Assembly: GCA_949357655.1 (NCBI GenBank)
Contig: CASHTG010000012.1
Location: forward strand, 1,674,001-1,738,000
Source of the DNA: Parascedosporium putredinis
Lineage: Eukaryota > Ascomycota > Sordariomycetes > Microascales > Microascaceae
Reading direction: 5' to 3'
Length of the DNA: 64,000 nt
Shown: in pieces, positions 47,249-59,765 of the stretch
How the letters are laid out: each line of letters opens with the position of its first letter
Position numbering within the stretch: the stretch's first letter is position 1
Program-made: the position numbers and the translations under genes
Notes under the pieces: model-generated
Database searches by the model: none
Told to the model about the DNA's origin: nothing
Seen by the model: the letters and a program-made list of their open reading frames with translations, nothing else

Positions 47249-50200
47249 CTATCGAGAGTCGTTCCTAGCTTTGCTGGACAGTAGCTGGGAGAGGACGAAA
47301 TGGTTCACGTCCTCATCGCCCCAGTAGCTCATGTGAGATGCAATGGTGTTGATGGGATTGTAGTCCAAAACGCTCCTGGAAAGAAGAGAATATGTCAGCA
47401 AACCATGGTACTTTTCCTTGACAAGGGGAGATCTGACTTACTCTTGGATGCTATAATCCACACGGCCATTGCGGTTAAGAGCCCTAATCTTGGCTTCGTC
47501 CAGCTGAATTTTCCGAGCTTTCTTATCGAGACCCTCTCTCGCGAGCGGACCATCAGCCGCTGCCCGTGCCTTTTCAAACTTTGAGTAGAGAGTCTCTAGA
47601 TCGTAGTCGATTAAAGTGATGTCGTTGCCGCTGGTGCTAGTGCGGCCAGCCGTCATGGATGGATCGGCTAGCTCTAGTTTTCTCTGATCTGTCCGTTTTC
47701 CGAGGATAGACGTATCGGAAATCAAAGAGCTCGCCGCATCTGTTGACGTGCCTTGGCTTGCCTTGCCGTCTTGCTGGGCCGATGACTCGTCTGACAATCG
47801 CGAAACCTCTTCGCTGCTCAAGCCGAGACTTCGGTTCAAAATGCTCGAGGTGACCCCTGCGCTTAAGCTGGTCCAGAGACCGCTCACGCTTTGTCCAACC
47901 TTGGCACTGATTCCAGAGAGCCCTTGCTGGGCTACGCTACCGAAAATGCCTTTCTTTGTGTACGGTAGAATCTGGGGTTTGAGTGTTGACATTGCGGGCG
48001 CTATCAAAGGCTCGACGCGGTAGCTAATAGGATCGGATGGGTGGAAAACATTGAACAATTGTGAAAGACGGGGCGACGAGACGGAAAACGGCAGCCCAGT
48101 GACGGAGGAGATTGGCATGTTTTCGTGGGCACTAAAAGGGTTCTCGATGGCGTCCGGATCGAGAGGGCTTTGTGAGGCCCTTGCATTGGAGGGGCCGCGT
48201 GCTGCTACCGTTCTGAGAAAGGATGACATGGTGTTAGCATAAAGGCAAGATGCACGCACGAGCATGAGCTTGGCACGAGTATTCGATATATAAGTATGGA
48301 GAGGGGGTTACGTACCGTCCTTTCAGCATTTGAAATAGGCCGATGGGCGACCCTAAACAGTAAAAGTCTTCGGTATCAAAGTCAAAGGATAAGTCCGATG
48401 GGTCTCGCTCCGGCTTTGCCGTTGATTGGGCGCTTGGCCATATACTCAAAGACCTGCGCTCGGGGCGGTGCTCCTTGTCTTTTGCCGGCAAAGGAGATCG
48501 AAGAGGATCGCGGAGCCGAGAGAGTGCCCCATGAGATGGACCTTGCCGCGGAAATCTGGGTTTCGCTGCTTGAAGAGATTGTAGATCCGGTTGGCCTCCT
48601 GCAGAACAATCGTCATGATTTGTTCTCGATAGCCGCTTTGGTAAAGAAGAATGTCAAGAGCGAGATCCGAGACAATGGACCTAGCGAATGCGACACCTTC
48701 AATGGTGATGTCTTCGAGACTAGGGTCTGGATATGGGAAGAGAAAGGTGGTTAGCCACAGCATTCACCACACCCCAACGCATTTTTTCACGGTTTGCGAG
48801 GTAAAAAGCACGGTGATCACACTTACACATATCATCGTCGCTGTTAGTATCACCGATATCCTTTTCCTGCCGCGTGTCTCGCTGCTTGGGAAAATCTAGA
48901 CGATGTCGCCAGCAAATGGGCAACACTTGGACCCTGCAGTTACCCATCTTCTCTTCGGATTCTCTATTGAGAGACTTGAGATCGGCTGAACTTGTATAGA
49001 CGGATTTCATCGCTTTTCTCATAACGTTGACGTCGTGAATAAAATTCATGCTCTCGAGCCTAACAGAATGGTCAGCACGTATGTTTCTGTAGGGTGGTTA
49101 TACCCCAGCGAGAGTGGGTATTCCCAAAGTCAACGCACCGGAGGCTCAGGAGTTGGCCGATGCCATGAGTCACGAGAATCAAGTGTTCTATATCTCTTCC
49201 CTGGGTATCTTCGTATTCGGTGTTGTAATCATCCCTGATCTCTTGTTCCTGGCGGAGACGAATCTCCTCTTCTAACCTGTCTCCATTCTTGCCAAAAATT
49301 GTAGAGGCTTGCTGGTGGGAGGGGCTTCGAGGCCGGGGACCTCGGCTTCCACTGGCGCCCTGGTTGACGGCGGGGCCGACTTTCGTTTCAGCGCCTTTTG
49401 CTGCTTTTCGTCCATGGGCTCAAGAGTGCCCTTATCCGTTGGCGTGCTTGGCCGTTTCGGCCCGTCCTTGGCCTTTCCAGGCTCCGAGTACCCACGCACC
49501 AGCTTCACGCCGCTCATATACCCACCGCCGGCAAAGCGCTGGTACACAGTGGACGTCACCCAGGACAAGATTCCATCTGAAGAGAGCCAAGCAGTGTTCT
49601 CGTCTTGGAACGTGGCGACGCTGTTCATGTAAGAGCCAAAGAGCCGGTACGAGGGGAGTTGAGGGGTTGGTACGGGAGCGGATGTCTTCGCCCCGGAAGT
49701 AGGGAGTTCGGTAAAGGCATAGCCTTTCGATACGGCATCCTTGACCTGGGGATCGCGTGCCTCGGGAGCCTCGCCTAGCTCCGGAGGCGCCGTGACAGGC
49801 ACCGCGGGTACCAACCAGGGTTTTGTTTTCAGGTAACCTTCCTCAAGCTGCGCGGCTAGATTTTCATCGCAAGGGCGAAGGGTTGAACCCTCTTGATAGA
49901 ACCAGGTCCCGCGGCGGACCTCATAAACGGGGCCTAACCAGTACACCGGAGCTAGCTCTCGCTGGAGAACATCTACGTCGAATAGGAAGTCTTCGTTCAC
50001 CGGCACATGAGTGGATGCAGAGTCCCCCGCGGTCCTCGGCCCCTTTTCGTCCCTCGACAGCTTGGGGTCTGAGGGGATAACAAGCTGTCGTCCAAGGTCG
50101 GACAACCCGTCAGAGCCATTCTCTTGCTCTTCGAGTAGCCCTTGATAGGCTTCTTCAATGGCCCTAGAGTCTGAACGCTGAAATGCGACGAACTTCTTAG

Positions 50201-50594
50201 GCGCCGCCTGAGCCTTGGTCGTTTCCTTCCCGTTAGGTTTGGTGCGGCGCGTTGTCAAGAAGGATGGTTTCCGTTTAGGGACCTGTCGCATATGGGGGTT
50301 AGCGATCAACGTTCCTTGGCCTTGCGCGTGGCCAGTCTTACATCTACGGCATGGAACCAAAGGACCTTGAGAGGGGGCAGTCCGGGGATAGTTTCTTCGG
50401 CTGATTCCGTAGAGCGGGTTGGTGCTGTGGTCTGTTGATGCTTGCGGCGGAGGTGCGGTTGCAGGAGGAGGTGGGGTTGGGGGCGGCTTGGGAGTAGATG
50501 TGTTGGATCCACGGGTCGAGGCCCAAGGATTGATAGAGTCGACCGCAGAGGAGAGGTACGACTTTTCGGGTTTCTTATCCGACAGGTGAGCCAT
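47249..50594 (-). CDS. DDHD-domain phospholipase (intracellular PLA1 family, DDL1-like)
   Basis: Intracellular phospholipase A1; the yeast relative Ddl1 (YOR022C) acts on mitochondrial phospholipids. Exons: 50342-50594, 49139-50282, 48827-49059, 48316-48726, 47442-48212 and 47249-47375; roughly 980 residues. A Pro-rich N-terminus is followed by a WWE-like region (YWLGPVYEVRRGTWFYQ), then HLILVTHGIGQ and the serine-hydrolase elbow MGHSLGS. The DDHD domain has DFYCLGSPIGLFQMLKG and, at the C-terminus, DYNPINTIASHMSYWGDED. Frame breaks: near 50430, near 49300 and at the G run 48472-48475. The start at 50594 is the first ATG, but the frame stays open for about 69 codons further upstream. Confidence 0.92.
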
Positions 50595-52112
50595 GTTGTG
50601 TAGGGTCCCGAGGTGGAGGGCCCGCGAGCATGTTGATGGGCAAGGAGCTCGGGGAGGGCGGAGAATTTGTGCTTTCGTCTGTGACACACGCAGCGACTGC
50701 GGTGATAGACGAGCACAGGCGAGACGCGCCAACGCGAATACTGTTGCCTGCTCACACTTGCAAATAAAGAGACGAGGGGAGCCTCCCCACACTACGGTCA
50801 AAGCAAACGGCGAAAGCGCTCAACAAGCAAGACAGAACCCAATCGTCTCAGCAGGCGGTGAGCATGATCTAGATGCGGGTGAGGAGGTGACAACCAAGTG
50901 AATTTCGCAGAAAAATTCAATATTAGAAGAGAGAGTAGCAAGGCAGTCGGACAAATTGCGCTTTTAAGACGAATGCGAATGTTGAGCTCTAAAGCCAGCC
51001 TGATTCAGGTACACTGAGGTCATTGGGTTGTTTAGTAGCGACTCGGTTGGGACCTTGGAGCTTGACTGGCTGGTCGACGTCAGACCTCTAGTGTTAGCAT
51101 GAAATGGCTCAAGCTCTTTTTGCTTGAGCTGGCCGTTAATGGTATTTTAGTCTGGCTAGCCCGAGCTCAAATTATTATTAGGGCGGCACATGGCCTTGAT
51201 CACTGGATAGCGGCGACCGAAAATGGGATGGCACCTCAGCGAATATTGTGGGTGAAGTACGTAAGCGAAATGGAAATGGAAGGAAGTGAAGGCAACAAGA
51301 CTCGGTTCAATGTTGACAATTGGTGATCATGCAGGCCCCACAACCACAGGGGAAAAGCCAAGGCCAGCGGCATTGCGAGCTCTGGGACCTTGGTCGCTCA
51401 CATTGACGTATGCGGCATCTAGTGACAAGAGCAAGAAGTACGTCCGTGGATCCATTCACGTTTATCTCGAAAACCCAGAGATAATAGATATATACCGAGG
51501 TACATCGTTATATAGATAGGGTTTTTCCATGTCGGGAATCCTCATCGTAAGAGCAAGGAAATGCTTTTAATGACAGCCTTCTGGACCGGCTATGCGAATC
51601 GCCGTCGAGCATATGCTCAATGATCATCGGACGATTTCAATCGCGAGGGGAAAGCGCAAAACGAAAACATTGATGAATCAAGTTATATAGAAGAGTTGTT
51701 TGAGTTGTGCGAAATAGCAATGTTAGGGATGGCATGAGTTTAGCTGGTGGTTCGTTATCTAGAGCGTGCTATGCATCCAGTATCAAACGGTATCTTGACA
51801 AAACCTCCAGCATCGGCTTCAAGGCCCAAGGTTGAATGGGACGTGTAGGCTGGCTCTTGGATTTATTTGTTGCGCTGCTGAGAATGAGGATGTTGCCTGG
51901 GTTTATTGGCGCGATCTCTCGGTGACTGGTCAGCATCACTTCAGGCAGAGCTGTGGCTTGCCACCGACCTTGAACCATGTGAATCTACCGACTAGCCTCT
52001 TCACGACCAGCTTCTTCAATTTCCACCGAGGCCATCTCCTACTACTCAATTCTTACACGGCGTGATATATAAAGAAATCCCCATCATATCATATATTCAA
52101 AAGCTCGTCAAA
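50595..52112. other. Divergent intergenic region, 1.5 kb
   Basis: Promoters of the DDHD gene (-) and the SRAP gene (+). No other gene seen. Confidence 0.45.
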
Positions 52113-53554
52113 ATGTGCGGAAGATATGTTCTCTCCATGGTAAGCGAGGCTCCTTGCCCATTTCCTGCACACGCCAAAATGCCTGCCTACTCACGCCTCT
52201 TGCTCTCTTCTCCGTGAATAGCGTCCGTCTCAGTACCGCAGGTATTTAGAGGAGAGGAACATGCCAGTATGGGATGCGCCCGAAGATGAAGCGGACGGCT
52301 CTCCCCGCCAATCGTACAACTTCGCCCCCAGCTACAACGGCATGGTTTACCGTCCTGACGTCCCCGATCGGGGTGCCCGTCCAGGCGGTTCCTCAAAAGA
52401 GGGTGGGGACTCACCGGCCGACAACCAAGGAGTACAGAGTGCAGTGGAGGATATGTCCCGGGCCGACACGACCGAGCTCGACGCAGACGGGCCCGAGGAC
52501 CCGAGCTGGGTGGACGTCGGTGCCGAGATGGGCGTACCGAGCCCCAACGCGGAGGACGCTGCCCGCGCACAGGACGACGCAGCGCACAAGAGCAGCCATG
52601 ACTACTCAAAGTACAAACTGCAAAGCATGCGCTGGGGCCTCGTACCCTCGTGGACGAAGCGCAACCCAGGCTACACCTCGGTAATGAAGACGATCAACTG
52701 CCGTTCCGACTCTCTCAGTCGTCCAGGCGGGCTCTGGTCGACCATGAAGACACGCAAGCGATGTGTAGTTTTGGCGGACGGGTTCTACGAGTGGCTCAAA
52801 GTCGGAACCAAAGAAAAGGTCCCTCATTATATCAAGAGAAAGGACGGACAGCCCATGTTGTTTGCGGGCCTTTGGGATTGCGTGACGTACCAGGGTAAGG
52901 CCACCCACGCTATGCCGCCGGGCTTTTCAAGCAGGCGCGTTACCATCAGAGGGCTAATTCGCGGCAGCAGATTCCGGGGAAAAGGTGTACACCTACACCA
53001 TCATCACCGTTGACTCGAACCCGGCGCTCAAGTTCATCCACGACCGCATGCCCGCCATCTTTGAACCAGCCTCTCCAGAGCTTCGTACCTGGCTCGACGC
53101 CTCGCGTTGTGCCTGGACCCGGGACCTACAGGACGTGCTCAAGCCGTCCCAGACCGAGCTGGACATTTACCCCGTCTCCAAGGAGGTAGGCAAAGTGGGC
53201 AACAATTCCCCTAGTTTCATCATCCCGGTGGCAAGCAAGGACAACAAGAACAACATCGCAAACTTCTTTTCCAAGCCTTCAGAGAAGAAGGATGCCACGC
53301 AAGTCAAGACAGAGACACAAGACGTAGCTACTGAGATTGTGGCTCCAAAGGATCTCGAGGCTACCGCTGCCAAAAGAGGCGCCTCTCCAGCTTCCCCGTC
53401 GGTAACCCCACCAGCAAAGGTCGCCGTTACAGAATCACCAAGAAAACCAAAGATTAGTGCAACGAGCAATTCAAAGGCCAGTCCCTCTAAGAAGAGTCAG
53501 GCCGAGGAGGGCAGCAAGAAGATTACCAGTTTCTTTACGAAAAATTCCCTCTAG
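52113..53554 (+). CDS. SRAP domain protein (HMCES/YedK family), abasic-site DNA-protein crosslinker
   Basis: SRAP proteins cap abasic sites in single-stranded DNA through their Cys2. Exons 52113-52139, 52222-52894 and 52971-53554; 427 residues, no frame break. The protein begins MCGRYVLSMRPSQ, so Cys2 is exposed after Met removal. Other catalytic-site motifs are present: YNFAPSYNGMVYRPD, QSMRWGLVPSWTK, NCRSDSL, VLADGFYEWLK (Glu) and FIHDRMPAIF (His). An insert of about 75 acidic residues lies between VYRPD and QSMRWG. The C-terminal tail is disordered and carries two PCNA-interacting-like boxes, NNIANFFSK and KKITSFFTK, the second at the extreme end. This fits a replication-fork role as in human HMCES. 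Confidence 0.93.
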
Positions 53555-53953
53555 CCCTTCCGTAGCGTAAATCCGGTGCGAGGAACCTTCACAACCGTCA
53601 CTTCAGCAATGAACTTGGCCATCTTTTGTTTTTGTTTTTCTGTTTTTCTCGGAACAATTACGTGTCTCTGCAAGCCTCCTATCATTCAGAAAAATTATGT
53701 ACAGTGATCTGGGAATGGTGTTCTGCGGGATGCTATATATACAGAAAACCAATTCGGTACAACGAGGCGCTGATTGTCTTTTGTCGTGGGTTTTAGTGAA
53801 AATGGGACAGAAGAAAAAAAAAAGGGTTGGGGGTGGGGTGAGAGTCGTGAACTTGGCAATCAATAAGAAAAGGAAAAAAGAACCGAGGCTGAGAGGATAG
53901 TGCACTATCACGACATGTTTCCGGACTTGGGGTATGATGAGAGATAGTCACAT
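53555..53953. other. Convergent intergenic region, 399 bp
   Basis: 3' UTRs of the convergent SRAP and GMC genes, with an A-rich stretch near 53811-53822. Nothing else seen. Confidence 0.45.
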
Positions 53954-56476
53954 CTACTCTTCATCGGCAGGAGCCTCCTCCTCGGGGGCTTCCTCCTCAG
54001 GGGCCTCCTCCTCGGGAGCCTCCTCCTCCTCCTCGGGAGCCTCAGCGGCGGGGAGCTCGAGAGCGAGAATCCTCTCGGCAGCGCGCTCAGCAACGATGAC
54101 GATCATGGCAGATGGGTTGCCAGTGACCATACCAGGGAAGATGGAGGCGTCAACAATGAAGAGGTTGTCAACACCATAAACCTTGGTGTCGGCATCAACG
54201 ACGGCAGTGCCGTCCTCCTCACGACCATCATCAGTGCCCATCTTGGCGGTACCCATCCAGTGGTTGGAGCGACGGCCGACGTTGACGACGTACTACGAGT
54301 ACTATTGTCAGCAGATGTTTCTTTGAAATCACCACGTTCAAAAGGGAAGAGCAAACTTACGTCCTCGAGGTACTGGTCAGTGGTGATGTTATCGGCAGGA
54401 GAGAGGAAGGTCAGGTCTGGGACATCGGCAAGGGAGTTTCGGATGTTGTCAAGACCCTTGGCGAGAGCCTCGAGATCGTTGGTGCCGTTCTTGAGATAAG
54501 GAAGGCTGATGACCCTGGAGGTAAGCGCGGGGGTAAGACCCATGCGACCACGGGAGACAACACCTCGGCCAAGGTACATGCTCATGGTGATGGTGTCTAG
54601 AAGCAGCGAGGGAATGCGGTTAGCAACTGGGGCTAGGAAGGGGGTTTAGATGTCTAGGTATCACTATAGTGCACTTACGGTTGCCAAAGTAGTCCAAGCT
54701 GCCTTCCATGCGGCAAGTCCACTGGAGCTGGCGGGTAGAGCCGTCGCTGAGCTCAACCTCGTCCCAGATCATGGGGCCAATGTTGGGGGCAGCAGCAGCG
54801 AGGATTCCGGAGCGGTCGCGGAGATACAAGGCGACGTCGTTCTCGTCGGGGGTGGCCCAGGCGGCGGTGTAGTTGTACTGGTAAACGTTGGGGTGCTCGA
54901 CGACAACATCGGTGTTAAGATGGTCAATCAAGTTCTCACCAACGGGGAGCTCGAGCCACTGCTCCTCGGCGACCATGGACTCGCCATCCAAGGCAGACCT
55001 CTGGACAATGGTGAGCTGGTCGCGGGGGCCGATACCGCTCCTGAACAGAATCTTGGGGTACCGAAAGTACCGGCGGAGAGAATGACGCGGCCGGTGTCAG
55101 CGACCTTGATGGTGCCAGAGCGGCCAGTGGCGCCGTTGCACTCGAGCTCGATGCCGGTGACGCGGTCACCGTCGCGGATGAGACGCCTGGCCGCCGTGTT
55201 GGTCCAGAGGGAGAAGTTGGGGTTGCGGCTAGCAGTGACGAGGTAGGTGGCGAGGGGACCGCCACGCTCACCATTCGAGAACATGAAAGTGGTGTGACCG
55301 AAGGTGTGGTTCTTCTTGTCAGGGTGGGCGTTGGGGGTGTCGAGACGCTCCCAGCCGGAGTTGGCAAGACCGTCGGCGAGGACATTGAAGCCCTCGTCCT
55401 GGTAGAGGTAGCCATCCATAGACGGGTGGGTGGTACCGGGGATGCGGGTGAAGACGCGGTTGGTAGCAGACTCCACATCAGAGGCCTTCCAGCCCTCTGG
55501 GAAGTTGTCATCCCAATCGAGGGGATGCGGCTGTGAATTGGGGTTTGGTTAGCTTTTGCACAGGTGCTAGGGGACGAGAGAGGAAGAGAGAACAAAAAGA
55601 AAGCGCTCGTTTTCTTACCTTCCACCAGAGACCGGCGTTGATAGCGGTACCTCCACCGAGGATGCATCCGGCAAACTGGTCCATGTCACTGCAGACAATG
55701 CCGGTAGAGTCGTGCCAAATCTGGTTGCAGAGACCTGGAACGTCGAATCGGGTGAGGTCCTCGCCCTCGAGCCAGTCAGGCTTCAGGTTACCACCCCAGC
55801 GGGCGGTGGAGGCAGGGCCCTTTTCAAGAAGGAGGACCTTGTGGCCGGCCTGGACGAGGCGCTCGGCGACGGGAATACCACCGGCTCCACCACCGATAAC
55901 GACGTAGTCGAAGACCTCATCCTCGCCGACCGGAGTGCACTCGGTGGCATCAGGGTCGTTGGGGGTTCTCCTCCTCGGGGTCGGTGGGCTCCTCGGGGGC
56001 AGCAGTCTCCTCGGGAGCAGCGGTCTCCTCGGGGGCAGCGGTCTCCTCGGGAGGCGAAGTCTTGACGGGCTCCTCAGGCTCTTCCTCCTCCTTGGGCGGG
56101 GCTACTGTCTCGACGGGCGTCTCGGGCTCCTCGGGCATCTGGGGGCGGCGCCTCTGTCGGGCAGCAGCCGACTGATCGGTGGAGCCTGCGTCCCATCGGG
56201 GCTCATCCTTGTAGTCCCAGTTTCTGGGGCTGGGCCAGACGGGAGCGGCCTGCTGAGCGGCAGCACGGCGAGCGGACCTGAGGCTGCGCGCAGCCCGGTC
56301 GTTCTCAGCGACAGCGCCGGTGGCTATGATGGACGGTGGATTAGTCTAGGGTATAGCCATGGCGCAAGCTTTGAAAACGGACTTGGTGTTGGAAGAGCAC
56401 AAGTGTTGTAAAGGGGTTACCTACAGAAAGAGGCTGCCGCAACAGCTGCGGCAGCGATGGCTCGAGAAAGCTGCAT
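53954..56476 (-). CDS. Secreted GMC oxidoreductase, cellobiose-dehydrogenase-like flavodomain with acidic low-complexity ends
   Basis: FAD enzyme that probably oxidises a sugar or cello-oligosaccharide outside the cell. Exons: 56425-56476, 55619-56323, 54679-55530, 54361-54596 and 53954-54292; 727 residues. Signal peptide MQLSRAIAAAAVAAASF. A basic/aromatic stretch and a Pro/Glu/Thr linker made of PEETAA units come before the FAD domain. There: FDYVVIGGGAGGIPVAERL (dinucleotide fold), GCILGGGTAINAGLWW, DNFPEGWKASD, RIPGTTHPSMDG, and the catalytic NHWMGTAKMG with TGNPSAMI. The wording around DNFPEGWK and RIPGT resembles the dehydrogenase domain of cellobiose dehydrogenase, but no cytochrome domain is present. 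The C-terminus adds a tail of APEEE units (53957-54050). Frame breaks: the G run near 55968 and G run 55055-55058. Confidence 0.88.
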
Positions 56477-59312
56477 GATGTCCTCCTGGAGTGACTGGAC
56501 TCACTGTTGTTTGTTGCACGGACTGTTGATGGTTAGTAAACACTCGGCGAGGTGTCCGTCCGGAGAGTGAGGAAGCTGAGGGAGGACGTAGGGGACGGAG
56601 ATTCTCGGAGGCAAGGGGAAGGAGGAGGGCACAGAGGGCTTATCAACTTCTTCAAAGACACGAAAGGGATGGGTACATTTTGGAGAGTGGTTGGCTTACC
56701 ACATGGCGGCTATGATGAGCCGAACGGGCAAGAATGGGAAAGAGGGGACCCGGGGGTGGGGGAGGTGTTCAGGCATCCGGAGAGCAGGACACACAGCCGG
56801 TGTCGTCGATATTCGGAGCATTTTTCGTTTGCCCCCTTTTAGCGCTACTGGCTAATTAGAAACAAAGAGGACAGCGGGGTTTACCGCAAACTGCCTTGCC
56901 CGCGAGTAGGCCTGAAGTGGGAGGGGTGAGGGAAGAAGAGGAGGGGCGAGAACATGTGCCTTGCGAGATAGAGCTGGTGTCTCTGCTTTGGCCGGGAAGA
57001 GAGCCGACGTCAAATGGGATTAATTGGCCATGTGTCGAGGCTTCAGGTCCAGAAGACGGTGCTAGGCAATATGGAATGCGGAGAAGGCGCTCAGAGACGA
57101 CTGGATGCAGGTACATGACCGATAGGGTGGGCCGAGGCCACGGTTGGGTTGTGGGGAGGATAGACGAGCTTGATATTGGGTGTCGTTCTACCCCGTACTT
57201 AGTACTTTGCAATGCAATTAGGGTCTATGGGAAGTGGCCGGCAGTGGAGTCATAGGGTGCGGTCTTAAGCAGGGAATTATCGGCAAGAGTGGACCTGAAA
57301 AGGGGGAATGAGTGAATTGCCTTGGTCGCTTGTACAGTCCGCCAAGAATCTTTCTCGAAGAGCTCGGAGGGCCGAATCGGAGGACAGTGGGGCGGAATCC
57401 GGGGAAAGGGCACCGAGGGGGTTTGTCAACACTCTCGCACATCGCAAAGACATCGTCCAGAGTTGGAGAATTGGAGCACAGCGTGAGGAGAAGAGCACGA
57501 CCGCCATCACGTCTAGGTGAGCCGGTCCGAAAAGGGAGGGCATTTTCTTCTCTCTCTTCCCCCTTTGCTTTTTTCTCGACGTAGTATGGTAGTAGCGTAG
57601 GTCCAGGGTGGGTGTATATGGGCCGCATCGTTCGGTCGGGGGTGGACGGTGTCAACCGATGTTTAGCGAGAAGGAAGCTATAGCCACCCTCACATCTTGC
57701 TTGAGGAAGCCTCGGGATGAAGAGCATGAAGATTCTTTTGTTTTAATAGCTGAGGCAATCAAAACTGGACGGAACCGGGACGTGAGATTTGATGGTCGAC
57801 TCAAGGGTCCCCTCGATTGGCCACAATGGAGTAGCAAGCGTGAGCCGAAATTCCCATCAAGGAAAGGGTCGTCAAGCGATCAGATTGATCAATTGACGTA
57901 TCAGCGGCGGGTTCGAGATGGCGGATGGGGAAGTTTTGAAATCGATCCATTGACGGGCATGGGCCGCTAGAGTGTGGGAACCTACTACTGAAACCATAGG
58001 CAATTCTGGTTAAGGTACAGGCAGCCTGTATTGACATTGACAGCCCTCCATCACATTTCGCTGATGTGGGGAAATTGGGGGCAATAGCAACTACGAGGCC
58101 CGAAATTGAGGAAACTCGAGACTAAGCACAACTGAACTGCGGGGGAAGGGGAAGGCACCACTCATGGGCGGGGAGAGGGGAACTGCGAATCGGGTAAGAG
58201 CAATCAATTGATCTTAACCCTGCCTGCCCCCTTCCCCCAAGGTTGGCAACCCAAAGCGTAGGCTGTTGGGGTGGCACTTCTGTAGCGACCCAGCGCTTGA
58301 GCCAGTTCCGCAACGTCCCGCTCTCTAGACCTCCATGTCAATATGTTCAGATGGTGTCTACGGCTAACTCCTCGTTTGTTGCCCGTTGGCTGGATCCATA
58401 GATGCCTTGTAGGCTGTAATGCATCCCAAATTTTGGCGCTGGATATACGCTTAATCCCTCAATGGTGCCCATGCTCAATATCGAGGGTTTGCCGTGTCCT
58501 GAACAGAACAAGGCACGAATTGAAGGCATCTGTTGAGGGTGCCCACTCGCGCCCAAGGTTGTAGCTTCCCCTACCCTCCCTCCTCCCGAGTGGAGAGGGA
58601 GGGCTATGTTGTCTTCACCACACCTCCGTCTTCGCCCCGCGCCCACCTCTTCACCTTACTCCTCATTTTAAGCCTGAAGCCGCAATGGGGTTGGTGAGGC
58701 CTTCGTCTGCAGTCCCCTGGACCCAACAACCAACAGCAATCACAGTAGCGAGATGCAGCCATAGAGGCGAAGATGAGATCGCGGCCGGGCGATAGTCGCG
58801 GATCAGCGGAAAGTGAATGATGGACCTTCCATTATTCTGATAGCGAAGAAGGAAATACGACAGGCCGAAATGGAAAGGAAGAAAAATAAAAATAAAATAA
58901 AAAGGGCACTCGCATTTCGAAGGTTTGCCCTTCCCGGTCATCCGTGTAAACCGCCACATGCCAATCTCGTGGTGCCTGCCATAACTTGCCGCACTATGGC
59001 TAAATTCCGTCTGCTCTGCTGGATAGATGGACACCTGTCGCAGTTAGAAAATTCCACCACGTCCGCCCCCTCTCGGTATTACGTCTCTCCACTTCCTTGA
59101 TCTCGCCCCGACCTGAGATTGTATCCGACCTCAGGAGACGGCGACCCCAATGGCCGGCTGACTCTCGGAAATCGCTTCCACCCCCCTTTCTTCCCCTCCC
59201 ACCGACATCCTTCACGTCGGCGCAGCCTGACATATCTCCGTGTAAGCACCCAAAGACGGCTTTGGGCCGGAAGACAGGCAGGGTTTAGTTCACTCCGGCG
59301 GTCGCAACTGTA

Positions 59313-59339
59313 TCTCTCTCTCTCTCTCTCTCTCTCTCT
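59313..59339. repeat. TC dinucleotide repeat
   Basis: Thirteen TC units. A simple sequence repeat in non-coding DNA. Confidence 0.95.
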
Positions 59340-59733
59340 TGTCTGCTTCTTGACTCCCGCGAATCTAATCTTTTGCCAGTCCGCTGGCCTCGCTTGCCGA
59401 CGTGTGGTACCGCTCAGGAAGAAGGCCGCAGGTGGCTTACCAGGGTCTTCTTTGGCCCCGCATTTGATTTTATCTTGAAGGATATGGCCTGTGGGATCCA
59501 GCACCGACGGCTAAGTTTTCCGTCAAGACGCCATGAACGCGTCTGGTCCTCTCGGCCATTTACACAACGTGGAATATAACTCTGGATAACCAATAGCTAC
59601 GGTCTCGAGGTAAATAAGGGAGAGCTCTCCATGGGGCCATTACTTGAACGTATTCGGCCGGGCAGGTGACATTGAAAGTTAGGAAGCTACCCCCTCCAAG
59701 CACACCAGACACACCACACACATCATAGATATC

Positions 59734-59765
59734 AATGGGTATCCATACAAATGGGTATCCATACA
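59734..59765. repeat. Perfect 16-bp tandem duplication
   Basis: Two identical copies of AATGGGTATCCATACA, each containing the inverted pair ATGG/CCAT. Intergenic; no function assigned. Confidence 0.9.

Noticed and set aside
53934..54179. Ser/Gly/Ala repeat frame on the plus strand
   Set aside because: Antisense shadow of the acidic GAG-codon tail of the GMC oxidoreductase.
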